A stretch of 64,000 nucleotides of DNA from Candidatus Hydrogenedentota bacterium (lineage in GTDB: Bacteria > Hydrogenedentota > Hydrogenedentia > Hydrogenedentales > JAEUWI01), in NCBI GenBank assembly GCA_016182605.1, contig JACPGE010000104.1, positions 1 to 64,000 of the forward strand, in the 5' to 3' direction. Within the stretch, counting starts at the first letter, position 1; each line of letters starts with the position of its first letter. The translations under genes were made by a program, and so were the position numbers. Positions 8,807-20,534 of this stretch are shown one piece after another. The notes below the pieces were generated by a model. The model made no database searches, had not been told where the DNA came from, and worked only from the letters and a program-made list of their open reading frames with translations.

Positions 8807-9556
8807 GTGGATTGGGACGTTATGCTTTGGCACATTATTGAGGGCGAGGCAGGGTGCCGCTTTGCACGGGAACGCGGTGCGGTGGCGATTGTGGTGGATG
8901 CGTTGCGGGCGAGCGCGACGGCGGCGATGATGCTGCATGCGGGCGCGCTGGATATTCTGGTGGTGCGCGAGGTGGAGGACGCGCTGGCGGCAAAACGAAA
9001 TGCGCCGGATGCGTTGCTCTTCGGGGAGCGGGGCGGGGTGCCGCCGGCGGGTTTTGACTTTGGGAACAGTCCGCGCGAGGTGAGTCCGGTGGCGGGGCGG
9101 CACGCGATCTTCACGACGACGACGGGGGCGAACCGGCTGGTATCGGCGTGGGGATCGAAAGCGGTGTTCATGGGGACAACGGTGAATGCGCGCGCCGTGG
9201 TGCAGGCCGCGGCATCGTTCAACACGGACGTGGTGATTATTCCCGCGGGGCTGACGGGCCATCCGGAGTTTGATGCGATGGAGGATCGCGTGGCGTCGGT
9301 GTATCTGGCGATGCAGGCGGGCGACGCAATCGGCGAAGGCCGGGCGATCTTTGATCAATTTGCGCCCGCGATTGAAGGCGAGGGGCTCGTGGCGCTCTTT
9401 GAGGCGGCCCCCCACTCCCAGAATCTACGGGACCTGGGTTTGCCGGAGGACATCGCGTATTGCGCGCAGGTTGACTTGACCACGTGCGTGCCGCAGGGTC
9501 TTCGACGGGGCGAAGCCGGCATCCACACGGTCAACTTCTCTGCGGGACCAGCGTGA
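8807..9556 (+). CDS. comB: 2-phosphosulfolactate phosphatase-like protein (ComB family)
   Basis: A 249-residue member of the ComB family, which hydrolyses 2-phosphosulfolactate to 3-sulfolactate with Mg2+ in the coenzyme M/sulfolactate route. Family marks are VVDALRASATAA near the N-terminus, LFGERGGVPPAGFDFGNSP (about 65-83), the TTTTGANRL loop, and late acidic residues. The start is GTG at 8807 or ATG at 8822; neither has a clear ribosome site. The rest of the coenzyme M route is not seen here, and many bacteria carry orphan ComB homologues, so the true substrate is open. It converges with the RfaE2-like gene, leaving 21 nt between stops. Confidence 0.82.
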   Translation: MDWDVMLWHIIEGEAGCRFARERGAVAIVVDALRASATAAMMLHAGALDILVVREVEDALAAKRNAPDALLFGERGGVPPAGFDFGNSPREVSPVAGRHAIFTTTTGANRLVSAWGSKAVFMGTTVNARAVVQAAASFNTDVVIIPAGLTGHPEFDAMEDRVASVYLAMQAGDAIGEGRAIFDQFAPAIEGEGLVALFEAAPHSQNLRDLGLPEDIAYCAQVDLTTCVPQGLRRGEAGIHTVNFSAGPA

Positions 9557-9577
9557 TAAGGCGTGTCCCGCGTGGGC

Positions 9578-10068
9578 TTAATGTCCCGCGCTTTTGATGC
9601 GGCGCATGATGTTTTCGGTGGATTTTGCGGGGTCGCCGGCGATGAGGGCAACGCAGCCGCCGTTCTCTTCGATGATCTGGCGCTCTTCGCCGTTCAGGCC
9701 GCCGTGGATATGGCGCAGGCCCTTGGCGTAGACGTCGGGCTTGAGTGCGCGGAGGATGTTTGCGCAGTTCGGCTCGTTGAATACCGTGAGGTAGTCGACG
9801 CACTGCACGGCAGAGAGGACCCAGAGGCGTTCCGCGAGGCCGGTGAGGGGGTGGTTCTCGCCCTTGAGGGTTTTTACGGAGGCGTCGCCGTTGACGCCGA
9901 CAATGAAGACATCTCCCAGGCGTGAGGCCTTGAGGAGGAACTCGATGTGTCCACTGTGGAGGATCTCGAAGCAGCCGTTGGTCCAGACGATGGATTTGCC
10001 CTGGCGGCGCCAATGGCCCGCCAGGCCGATGAGGCTTTCGAGGGATTGGGTCTTCGCAGACTCGGGAA

Positions 10069-10072
<4 letters not shown>
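9578..10072 (-). CDS. rfaE2: RfaE2/HldE C-terminal-type adenylyltransferase (D-glycero-beta-D-manno-heptose-1-P)
   Basis: A 164-residue cytidylyltransferase-fold nucleotidyltransferase. It matches the stand-alone C-terminal domain of HldE, which makes ADP-D-glycero-beta-D-manno-heptose from the sugar 1-phosphate and ATP. The nucleotide motif is TNGCFEILHSGH (HxGH at 39-42) and the late motif is KSTENIMRRI (about 148-157). It is last in a four-gene minus-strand operon and its start overlaps the rmd-like stop by 4 nt. HldA kinase, GmhA and GmhB are absent from this window. A related reading is a transferase for another sugar 1-phosphate or for glycerol-3-phosphate; the HldE assignment fits the motifs best. 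Confidence 0.8.
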
Positions 10073-12964
<2,892 letters not shown>

Positions 12965-13127
12965 GGCGGCAAGGGTACTCGGTTTGGGGTTGCGCAACAG
13001 GCGTGATTCCCATGGGGAAAGCCCTGCACAGTGTAGAGAATCCACATCACAGTCCGCAAGGATGCGGAGGCCACAGCGATGTGCTACCATGACCCGGCCT
13101 TAACGCAGATTGGGATGAAAGCCGGGC

Positions 13128-14453
13128 ATGAAAGCAGCACTAGAGTCGAAACTGAACGATCAGACGGCGGTGGCCGGGGTGATAGGCCTGGGCTATGTGG
13201 GCCTGCCGCTGGTGCAGCATTTGTGCGGCGCGGGCTACCGGGTGATCGGGTTCGACGTGGACCAGAGCAAGGTGGATCGCCTGAATGCGGGAGAGAGCTA
13301 CATCCATCACATTGATTCGGCGTGGATAGCGCGGATCGTGGCGGAGGGGCGGTTTGTGGCGACATCGGATTTTGAGCGCCTAGCGGAGGCGGACTGCATC
13401 AGCATTTGCGTGCCGACGCCGTTGAACCGGCACCACGAGCCGGACTTGCAGTATGTGGAGCAGACGACGGCGCATATCGCGGCGGTCTTGCGCCCGGGCC
13501 AGTTGGTGGTGCTGGAGAGCACGACCTATCCGGGGACGACGACGGAACTGCTGCTGCCGATGCTTTCGGCATCCGGTCTTCGCGTGGGGCAGGATTTTTT
13601 TCTCGCGTTTTCTCCGGAGCGGGAAGACCCGGGGAACGCGCGGTTTACGATCAGCAAGATACCGAAGGTGATTGGCGGGGTGACGCCTGCGTGCACGGCG
13701 CTTGCCGCAGCGTATTACGAGAAGATTTTCGAGTGTGTGGTGCCGTTGAGCGGGCCTGCGGCGGCGGAGTTGTGCAAGCTGCTGGAGAACATTTTCCGGA
13801 GCGTGAACATTGCGCTGGTGAATGAGTTGAAGATGCTGTGCGACAAGATGGGCATCGATATTTGGGAGGTGATCCATGCGGCCTCGACGAAGCCGTTTGG
13901 GTTCATGCCCTTCTACCCGGGCCCGGGGCTCGGCGGACACTGCATACCGATCGATCCGTTTTACTTGAGCTGGAAGGCGCGAGAGCACGATTTTGTGACG
14001 CGTTTTATCGAGTTGTCGGGGGAGATCAACACGTCGATGCCGCTCTTTGTGGTGAACAAGCTGGCGGAGGCATTGAACCATGCGGCGAAGCCGCTGAACG
14101 GTGCGCGGATACTGATTCTAGGGGCGGCGTACAAGAAAGACGTGGACGACATGCGGGAGTCGCCGACGATCAAGCTGATTGAATTGCTTGAGGAGCGGCA
14201 TGCGCTGGTGGACTACAACGATCCGTATATTCCGGAGATCGTTCCGGGGCGTCACCACAGCATCACGAAGCGCTCCGTGGCGTTGACCCCGCAGACGCTT
14301 GCGTCCTACGACGTGGTGCTGATTTCGACGGCGCACACCTGTTACGACGTGGAGATGCTGCTGGATCACGCGAACCTGGTGGTGGACACGCGCAACTTGA
14401 CGGGCGCCATTCCGAAGAGCGACCCGCGCCTCAGCATTGTTGTGAAGGCGTAG
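13128..14453 (+). CDS. UDP-N-acetyl-hexosamine 6-dehydrogenase (WbpA/TviB type)
   Basis: A 441-residue nucleotide-sugar dehydrogenase that oxidises C6 of a UDP-HexNAc to the uronate in two NAD+ steps. It has the N-terminal motif GLGYVGLPL, CVPTPLN, STTYPGTT, FSPEREDPG, and the catalytic cysteine in GGHCIPIDP (C272). The C-terminal domain has GAAYKKDVDDMRESP. VPTPLN and FSPERE fit the WbpA/TviB/WecC branch better than UDP-glucose dehydrogenase. Eight nucleotides separate it from the downstream epimerase, giving a WbpA-WbpP-like pair for UDP-GalNAcA-type precursors. Confidence 0.88.
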   Translation: MKAALESKLNDQTAVAGVIGLGYVGLPLVQHLCGAGYRVIGFDVDQSKVDRLNAGESYIHHIDSAWIARIVAEGRFVATSDFERLAEADCISICVPTPLNRHHEPDLQYVEQTTAHIAAVLRPGQLVVLESTTYPGTTTELLLPMLSASGLRVGQDFFLAFSPEREDPGNARFTISKIPKVIGGVTPACTALAAAYYEKIFECVVPLSGPAAAELCKLLENIFRSVNIALVNELKMLCDKMGIDIWEVIHAASTKPFGFMPFYPGPGLGGHCIPIDPFYLSWKAREHDFVTRFIELSGEINTSMPLFVVNKLAEALNHAAKPLNGARILILGAAYKKDVDDMRESPTIKLIELLEERHALVDYNDPYIPEIVPGRHHSITKRSVALTPQTLASYDVVLISTAHTCYDVEMLLDHANLVVDTRNLTGAIPKSDPRLSIVVKA

Positions 14454-14461
14454 GCGGAGCC

Positions 14462-15415
14462 ATGGCAAACTACCTGGTCACGGGCGGCGCGGGTTTCATT
14501 GGATCGAATCTGGTGGAGCATCTGCTGGCGCGGGGCGAGGCAGTGCGGGTGCTGGACAATCTTTCCACGGGGCGCCGGCACAACCTGGACGCGTTCCGGG
14601 AGCGCATTGAGTTTATCGAGGGGGACATTCGCGAGCCCGGGGATTGCGCGCAGGCCGCGGCGGACATGGACTATGTGCTGCACCAGGCGGCGCTGCCTTC
14701 GGTGCCGCGATCGCTGGCGGATCCTGCCACGACCCATGCGGTCAATGTGACGGGTGCCTTGAACCTGCTCGTGGCGGCGCGCGATGCGAAGGTGCGGCGC
14801 TTTGTATTTGCGAGTTCCAGCAGTGTATACGGCGATCAGGCGGAAGAGTTCAAGCACGAGGGCCTGCCGCTCTGCCCAATGTCGCCGTATGCGGCGTCGA
14901 AAGCAGCGGGCGAGCACTACCTTCGTGCGTTCAGCCAGTGCTTTGGGCTGGAGACGGTGGCGCTGCGCTACTTCAATGTGTTTGGTCCGCGCCAGGATCC
15001 CGATTCGCCGTACAGCGCGGTGATCCCCCTGTTCATTATGGCGTTGCTGCGCGGGGAGCAGCCAGTGATCTACGGGGACGGCCTGCAGGCGCGGGATTTT
15101 ACGTATGTGGAGAATGTGGTCTCCGCGAATGTGTTGGCGGCAACCGGCAGCTTCGAAGCGCGGGGGCAGGCGTACAATATTGCGTGCGGGGAGGCGATAG
15201 GCATCGCGGAGCTTTTGGCGCTTATTGCGGCATCACTGGACGTGAATGTGAAGCCGGTGTACCGGGAAGGCCGATCGGGGGACGTGCGCACGTCGAAGGC
15301 GCGTGTGGAAGCGGCGTCGAAGGCGTTTGGATTCCGCGCGGGTGTGGATGCGAAGCGAGGGCTTCATCAGACAGTGGCCTTTTACAGCGCCGCACATCGC
15401 GGCGCCGGACGGTAA
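14462..15415 (+). CDS. NAD-dependent epimerase, UDP-GlcNAc 4-epimerase-like (WbpP type)
   Basis: A 317-residue extended SDR with GGAGFIGSNL (8-17), ASSSSVYG and SPYAASK, plus YFNVFGPRQDPDSPYSAVIP, the stretch typical of WbpP/TviC-like UDP-GlcNAc(A) 4-epimerases. It follows the 6-dehydrogenase by 8 nt, as in O-antigen and Vi loci. The TAA stop at 15413-15415 sits in a 19-nt imperfect repeat that flanks element B, and the element starts 6 nt after the stop. No other member of this short plus-strand operon is seen. Confidence 0.85.
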   Translation: MANYLVTGGAGFIGSNLVEHLLARGEAVRVLDNLSTGRRHNLDAFRERIEFIEGDIREPGDCAQAAADMDYVLHQAALPSVPRSLADPATTHAVNVTGALNLLVAARDAKVRRFVFASSSSVYGDQAEEFKHEGLPLCPMSPYAASKAAGEHYLRAFSQCFGLETVALRYFNVFGPRQDPDSPYSAVIPLFIMALLRGEQPVIYGDGLQARDFTYVENVVSANVLAATGSFEARGQAYNIACGEAIGIAELLALIAASLDVNVKPVYREGRSGDVRTSKARVEAASKAFGFRAGVDAKRGLHQTVAFYSAAHRGAGR

Positions 15416-15420
15416 GGACT

Positions 15421-15833
15421 CGCGCCAATTTAATTGTAACAAGTGGTGGTGGATTGTGGCGAACCATACGCTGTGGCTCCCTACGTATTCACACCCCGGT
15501 ATGCTGTACGCTGGAAGCGGCCCAATTCAAGCCCACCGAATGGATCTTGGACATTCCTGTCCGAGTTTTCCCCAGAGGATCTTGGACACGAGGTATCCCC
15601 GCGGTCGCGCTCAAAGGCGCTGCGGAGCCCCAAGGCCTTCGGCACGCCCGGTATAATCCAACGTCCCCTTCGCTTGTTTGTCTTCATTTCCCCGTCCTCG
15701 CACAGACCCGATCGGACAGGAATGTCCAAGATCCTTTGGCCTTTGATCAAAATTACTGTACCAAGTTTGTTCGTGGATAAAGCGCGTATATCGAATCTAT
15801 CCGAACACGTCTTGTTAGATCTATTTTGGCGCC
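15421..15833. mobile_element. MITE-like non-coding element, copy B (413 bp)
   Basis: The second copy of the element at 5169-5638, same orientation, 10.2 kb away. The ends 15421-15443 and 15811-15833 are inverted repeats sharing GCGCCAA and TAACAAG. It has 1.4 tandem 35-bp units where copy A has about 2.5, and lacks the roughly 10-bp insertion of copy A. Both copies contain a TATAAT box (about 15652 here, 5446 in A) between the direct and inverted units. A frame at 15443-16327 crosses it but continues antisense into the neighbouring gene, so it is not taken as coding. Confidence 0.72.
15542..15734. repeat. 35-bp tandem units plus a 22-bp inverted copy inside element B
   Basis: Units start at 15542 and 15577 (period 35; the second is broken off after GGATCTTGGACA). 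The inverted copy is at 15713-15734 and pairs with 15542-15563. The arrangement is the same as in copy A, but the inverted arm is 2 bp shorter because of a change at 15711-15712. Confidence 0.82.
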
Positions 15834-15847
15834 GGGCGGTAAAGACT

Positions 15848-18451
15848 TCACCTGCTCTGCATGGCAAAGGCTTCGTCGTGCGGCAGTCTGCGCGATGCGG
15901 CGAAAGGCGTTGGCAGGCTGCCCTCCTCCACCTGAACATCGTCCAGCCAGACGGCGCCCGTGCCACTGTAGATGCTGGCGAAAAGTTTCAGGTCGACGGC
16001 ATCGATGGGCAGGTTTTCACCCGGTTTCAAGAGGAAAGTGACTTGACGCCAGGGGGACGTGCCGGAAAAACGGAGGAGGTGCACGCCGTTGTTCTTCTTG
16101 GTTTTCGTGTCGCGGTACATCAACACGAGTTGCGCAGCGTGGGGCGGATCCGCGGCCGCAAATTCTTTGGCCCACCGCACATCCTCGTATTTGAGCATGA
16201 GGGAGACGGTATAGGTTTTGAGGGGGTCGAGCTGAATGGCCCTGGGTTGCAGGGCGAGGCGCAGGCCGCGCACGAGTGCGGCGTTCGTGGCGGCGCCGGG
16301 AAGCCGCTGGACTTCCACCGTGATTGATTCCGGATCGGCTTCGGGCGGAATGGCCGCCGTGAGCTTCATCTCCGCCCATTGTCCACCGCCGGGGTGAAGG
16401 ACCTGCTGCTGTTGCGGGATGCCGGCCGCCTCCCACTTCAGCACGAGGGCCAGGGATTGCGGCTCACTGGCCTGACCCATCGCGGTAAAGAGGACGGACT
16501 TGCCGGGCGCCAATCCATGGGGAGCAGCCTGGCGCACGATAACGGTTTCGTCTGACGCGGTAAGAGCAAGGGCTGGAGCGCCTTTGCCGTCTACCGTGGG
16601 CGCTGCCGCGTCCGCATGCGGATAGACCTGCCACCCTCTGGGAGCGCCCTCCTGCCACGCCGCGAAGCTGGGGTTGCGCAGGGACCAAGCGGGCGCCTGC
16701 AACGCGAAACTTATCTGGACGTCGCCTGGCGCGTCGCTGTCTATGCGTATGGCATGTTCGCCGGCGAAGGCCTCCTCGGGCCCGGTGAGGGTTATGCCGG
16801 GCCGATCCACCTGATCGGAGGAGAGCCCTTCCATGCCCCCGCGGCGAATGAGGTTTGCGGTAGGCGCGCCGAAAACCCAAGAGTAGAGTTCGCCGAACCG
16901 GTGTGGCGACGCGCCGAGGCGGTCGAGCCTCTCCCCCACGCTGCCAATGTCTTGCAGCCGGGAGAGAAACCATACATTGCGTTCCGGATACTGCGAAACG
17001 AACTCCATGATGGCCTCCTCGCCGGGCATGCCGGATGCGCGGTTGCTGGAGAGCCAGAGGTGTTGATTGGCAAAGCTGGGGACTTCACTGGCGAGAGCGT
17101 ATTGGAGCGGGAACCAGAGCCGATCATCGGGCCCGGCGAAGTAGACGGCGTCTCCCGGCTGAAGGGTCTTGGCCATATGCTGGGCCAGGCCCTTATAGTC
17201 ACGCACGGGCCGGGCGCGGTATTGCCGTTCCAGTGCCGAGACTGCCTGGGGCGCATAGAGGGCGAGCATGACGGCGGCCATGACAGTGGCAAGCACATCG
17301 CGGGTGACACGACCTGCGTCTGATGGCGTGGCGGCTTCCCGAGACGCGAGGTACCGGGCGATGTGGCTTCCCGCCCATTGTGCCAAGGCCGTTCCACCAA
17401 CCGCGGCGAGAAGCAGCCCGAAGATGGCTTCAAAAGAAAAATAGCGGTCGTGAAAAAAATGATTGGTGTTCATGAAGAAGAAGGGCAATGGGGGCACGAG
17501 GGTGACGCCCGCGAGCATTGCGGCCATGCTGGACTCGCGTTGAAAGAGAACGGCGAGGCCGATCAAACCAAGGAGCACGAACAGGATCTGGACGCCGGCA
17601 GCGTGCGGGAAGTAAGTGCGGTAGAAGGAAAGGTACTCTGTGGGGCTGAGACGGAACTGCTGTTTGGCGCCGGGCTGCGCATCGGTGTCATCCAGCTTGA
17701 TCGGTTCCAGGGGCGCGCCGATCTCGATACCGGCCGCCTTGAGCAGGCGGGGCCCACTCGAGCCGGCATCGGCGGCGATGAGGCATAGAACGACGAGCGC
17801 GAGGCGTGCCAGGCGGCGGCGCCATCCGCCGTCGATACGTGCGACGAGGAGCCAGAGGCAGGCGCCCGCGGCCAGGCCGGCGAGCGCCACCACGGCGAAG
17901 AGGTGGGTGCGCATGGCCACCGCCGCGATGAGGGTGAAGCCGATCCAGTCCCAGATGCGGCCGCGGGAAATGGCGCGGTGGAGGATCCAGCATGCGGCCA
18001 GGGTGGCGAGCATGAGGAGGGCGTAGTAGCGGGCCTCCTGGCTGTAGCGGAGGTGGTAGGCGGAGAGGGCGAGCAGGAGTGCGGCCACGAGACCGGCGCC
18101 CCGGCCGCCGGCATCGCGGCCGGCAACGTACATGAGGATGACGGTGAGCACGGCGAAGAAGACGCTGGGCAGGCGGAGCAGGGCTTCACTGTCGCCGAGT
18201 CCGGAGATGGCCCAGACCGCGGAGTAGTAGACGGGCTTTTCGTAGATTGCCCAAATCCCGGCGATGCTCTTGGAAGCGCGCAACTGGGTGAGGAATTCGT
18301 CTTCCCAGAGGCTGTAATTGAGATCATGCAACCGCAATGCGGCGGCAAGCAGCACGATGACCCCCAAGGCCCATACTGCCGCCTTGGCCGCGCCGCGGTC
18401 CTTTGTCACGTCGTTCACCGTGTAATTCTTTTCCGGCTCCAAGAGGGTCAT
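15848..18451 (-). CDS. GT-C membrane glycosyltransferase (PMT/ArnT-like) with a C-terminal carbohydrate-binding-like region
   Basis: An 867-residue protein. Residues 25-480 are strongly hydrophobic, with about ten membrane helices. They carry GT39/ArnT-type marks: an acidic pair in SLWEDEF (49-52) on the first outer loop and YSQEARYYAL in the next. Such enzymes move a sugar from a polyprenyl-phosphate donor to a lipid or protein on the outer face of the inner membrane. The last 380 residues are soluble and look like one or two beta-sandwiches (GAVWLDDVQVEEG near the end is typical of CBM4/9-like folds). It is 60 nt downstream of the lipoprotein gene and probably co-transcribed. The usual family length is 450-600, so the tail is extra. 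Confidence 0.78.
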   Translation of the reverse strand: MTLLEPEKNYTVNDVTKDRGAAKAAVWALGVIVLLAAALRLHDLNYSLWEDEFLTQLRASKSIAGIWAIYEKPVYYSAVWAISGLGDSEALLRLPSVFFAVLTVILMYVAGRDAGGRGAGLVAALLLALSAYHLRYSQEARYYALLMLATLAACWILHRAISRGRIWDWIGFTLIAAVAMRTHLFAVVALAGLAAGACLWLLVARIDGGWRRRLARLALVVLCLIAADAGSSGPRLLKAAGIEIGAPLEPIKLDDTDAQPGAKQQFRLSPTEYLSFYRTYFPHAAGVQILFVLLGLIGLAVLFQRESSMAAMLAGVTLVPPLPFFFMNTNHFFHDRYFSFEAIFGLLLAAVGGTALAQWAGSHIARYLASREAATPSDAGRVTRDVLATVMAAVMLALYAPQAVSALERQYRARPVRDYKGLAQHMAKTLQPGDAVYFAGPDDRLWFPLQYALASEVPSFANQHLWLSSNRASGMPGEEAIMEFVSQYPERNVWFLSRLQDIGSVGERLDRLGASPHRFGELYSWVFGAPTANLIRRGGMEGLSSDQVDRPGITLTGPEEAFAGEHAIRIDSDAPGDVQISFALQAPAWSLRNPSFAAWQEGAPRGWQVYPHADAAAPTVDGKGAPALALTASDETVIVRQAAPHGLAPGKSVLFTAMGQASEPQSLALVLKWEAAGIPQQQQVLHPGGGQWAEMKLTAAIPPEADPESITVEVQRLPGAATNAALVRGLRLALQPRAIQLDPLKTYTVSLMLKYEDVRWAKEFAAADPPHAAQLVLMYRDTKTKKNNGVHLLRFSGTSPWRQVTFLLKPGENLPIDAVDLKLFASIYSGTGAVWLDDVQVEEGSLPTPFAASRRLPHDEAFAMQSR

Positions 18452-18511
18452 TAGACCAGTGCCCCTGCGTTCAGAGCGGTTCCGCGCCGGGGCTCCTGGG
18501 CGCCTGGGCGG

Positions 18512-19276
18512 CTATTTCAGCAAGGCGATGGATTTCGTAAACACGCTGAAACCATTGCCTTTACCCTTGCCCGATTCTCTGGGCGCCAGTTCATAGCGGA
18601 TATGCAGGTCACTGATTTCTTCGTTCCAGTCCTTGTGTCCCGCCAGTTTGGCCGACCAACGCCCGGGCTGGGCCTTATCCTGCGTGAACGCGATGCGGCG
18701 CGCGTCGGCAAAGGGCCATTCCCCCTCTTCGTAGTCTCCGGTACGCGCCCAGTACAGGTAGATGGCCGCGATCCTGTGCGCTTCGGGGGCCAGGCCCTTT
18801 CGCGTTCCCGTGGCATGCGCCTCGATCTGAATAAGGCCGGCCGTGCTTGCTTCAATGGCAGCATTTTCCAAAACGGGACCACTCTTGAGGGATTCTGTAC
18901 CATACCAGAGGCCTTTGGCCGTCTGTTGCGGGGTCAATCCAGGAAATTTCCACTCTTGCTTGTCTGCGGGAAGTGAGGTCATATCCCATTCCCGGACGAC
19001 TTTGGGCGCGGCGGGCTTCGGGGGTTTCGCGGCGGCAACCGGCGCGGGAGCAGGATCGGCGGGCGCTTCCGGCTTGGGTGCGGCGGCGGCTGGGGCGGGT
19101 TCTACGGGGGCAGGTTTGGGTTCTGCGACGGCAGGCGCGGGTTCCGTGGCGGCGGGCGCGGATGGAACGGTCTTTTCGGGCGGCGACGTGGGTTCGGACG
19201 TGATATTGCCGGAACACGACACACACAGTCCAGAGAGGAGTGCAAGCACAGCACCGAGTAGCACACGCATACGCAT
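18512..19276 (-). CDS. Lipoprotein with Pro/Ala-rich linker, unknown function
   Basis: A 254-residue exported lipoprotein. The start at 19276 has GGGAG 10 nt upstream and gives a short signal peptide ending in a lipobox (VSC, Cys near residue 20). Residues 25-95 are a low-complexity Pro/Ala/Glu/Lys linker suited to spanning the periplasm or peptidoglycan. The C-terminal 150 residues form an unrecognised globular domain with several Trp, containing WYGTESLKSGPV and AIYLYWARTGDYEEGEWPFADARR. It is the first gene of a pair with the GT-C transferase. No function is proposed; a cell-surface or sugar-binding role is only suggested by the neighbour. Confidence 0.75.
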   Translation of the reverse strand: MRMRVLLGAVLALLSGLCVSCSGNITSEPTSPPEKTVPSAPAATEPAPAVAEPKPAPVEPAPAAAAPKPEAPADPAPAPVAAAKPPKPAAPKVVREWDMTSLPADKQEWKFPGLTPQQTAKGLWYGTESLKSGPVLENAAIEASTAGLIQIEAHATGTRKGLAPEAHRIAAIYLYWARTGDYEEGEWPFADARRIAFTQDKAQPGRWSAKLAGHKDWNEEISDLHIRYELAPRESGKGKGNGFSVFTKSIALLK

Positions 19277-19556
19277 AGAATCGATTCTCCCGTAGGAATT
19301 CAAAAACCGTTGGGTTATTCTATCCCCGGCTGAGGCCGCTGAGCTTGGCAGAGCGCCTGAGGGGATCGAGATGTTGGGGGCACTTTAACAAGGACGCTCC
19401 TTCCGATGCAACCCGGGATCGCCGCTGACAAGCTCGCTTTTGACAAGTTTCGCCCCTCTTCGTTATCCTTGGCTCCAGCATTTCCGGCCCAAAAGTGGCC
19501 TGTGTGCGCGCCTGCTCACGCAAATCTTCCCGTGAACCGTATGGAGCCGCATCATA

Positions 19557-20534
19557 TTGAATCTCAACGCATCCCGCACGGTCTCCATTGTCGTTCCGGT
19601 CTTCAATGAGGAAGAGTCGCTGCCGCTCCTGCATGAGCAGGTGGCCCGCACCCTGGCCCAGATGGACGGGTGCACCCACGAGCTCATTTACGTGGACGAT
19701 GGCAGCTCGGACGGGTCGCTGGAGGTGTGCCGCGAACTGTACGCGCGGGATCCGGAGCATGTGCGGGTGATCTCGTTCCGGCGCAATTTTGGCCAAACTG
19801 CGGCCATGGCGGCGGGTTTTGACGCCGCGCGGGGCGAGGTGATCATTCCGATGGACGCCGATCTGCAAAACGATCCCAACGACATACCGCGCCTCCTGGA
19901 AAAGATCAAAGAGGGCTATGACGTGGTGAGCGGGTGGCGTGCGGATCGGCAGGACACCTTTCTATCGCGGCGGCTGCCGTCGGTGCTGGCGAACCGGCTG
20001 ATATCGGCGATCACGGGGGTGCACCTTCATGATTACGGGTGCACGCTGAAGGCCTACCACCGGGACGTGGCGGCGCACATGAATTTTTATGGCGAGTTGC
20101 ACCGCTTTCTGCCGGTGCTGGCGAGCTGGGCGGGGGCGCGGGTGGCGGAGATCAAGGTGAACCACCGCGCGCGCCAGTTCGGTGTTTCGAAGTACGGTAT
20201 CGGGCGGACGCTGCGGGTGCTACTGGATCTGATCACGATCAAGTTCTTGCTTTCCTACTCGACGAAACCGATGCAGGTATTTGGGAAATGGGGACTCTAC
20301 GCGCTTTGCGTGGGTTTTTTTGCCGGGCTTATGACGCTGGGTGAAAAGCTCTTGATCAACCAAGACGTGACGGACAACGCGTGGCTCTTCGTGTGCATGT
20401 TTTTTTCGCTGGGCGGATTGCAGCTCATCTGCATGGGGCTCCTGGGCGAGATCAACGTGCGCACGTATTACGAGAGCCAGAAGAAACCCATTTACACCGT
20501 GCGGGAACGCTTGGGTGGAAGTCCGTCGCCGTGA
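19557..20534 (+). CDS. GT2 polyprenyl-phosphate glycosyltransferase (DPM1/GtrB-like)
   Basis: A 325-residue family 2 glycosyltransferase with VVPVFNEEESL, YVDDGSSDGS and a metal-binding MDADLQNDP. Two C-terminal membrane helices (about 240-262 and 277-299) place it in the GtrB/ArnC class that loads a sugar from a nucleotide onto polyprenyl phosphate on the inner leaflet. It starts with TTG at 19557, with GGAG 12 nt upstream. It is the first of five tightly packed genes and overlaps the next by 4 nt (GTGA at 20531-20534). Confidence 0.85.
   Translation: MNLNASRTVSIVVPVFNEEESLPLLHEQVARTLAQMDGCTHELIYVDDGSSDGSLEVCRELYARDPEHVRVISFRRNFGQTAAMAAGFDAARGEVIIPMDADLQNDPNDIPRLLEKIKEGYDVVSGWRADRQDTFLSRRLPSVLANRLISAITGVHLHDYGCTLKAYHRDVAAHMNFYGELHRFLPVLASWAGARVAEIKVNHRARQFGVSKYGIGRTLRVLLDLITIKFLLSYSTKPMQVFGKWGLYALCVGFFAGLMTLGEKLLINQDVTDNAWLFVCMFFSLGGLQLICMGLLGEINVRTYYESQKKPIYTVRERLGGSPSP

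Larger units (their letters stand above)
15402..15847. repeat. Imperfect 19-bp direct repeats bracketing element B
   Basis: GCGCCGGACGGTAAGGACT at 15402-15420 and GCGCCGGGCGGTAAAGACT at 15829-15847 match in 17 of 19 positions. The left copy abuts the left terminal repeat; the right copy overlaps the right one by 5 nt. They could be a decayed target duplication or part of the element. Copy A has no equivalent. Confidence 0.5.
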
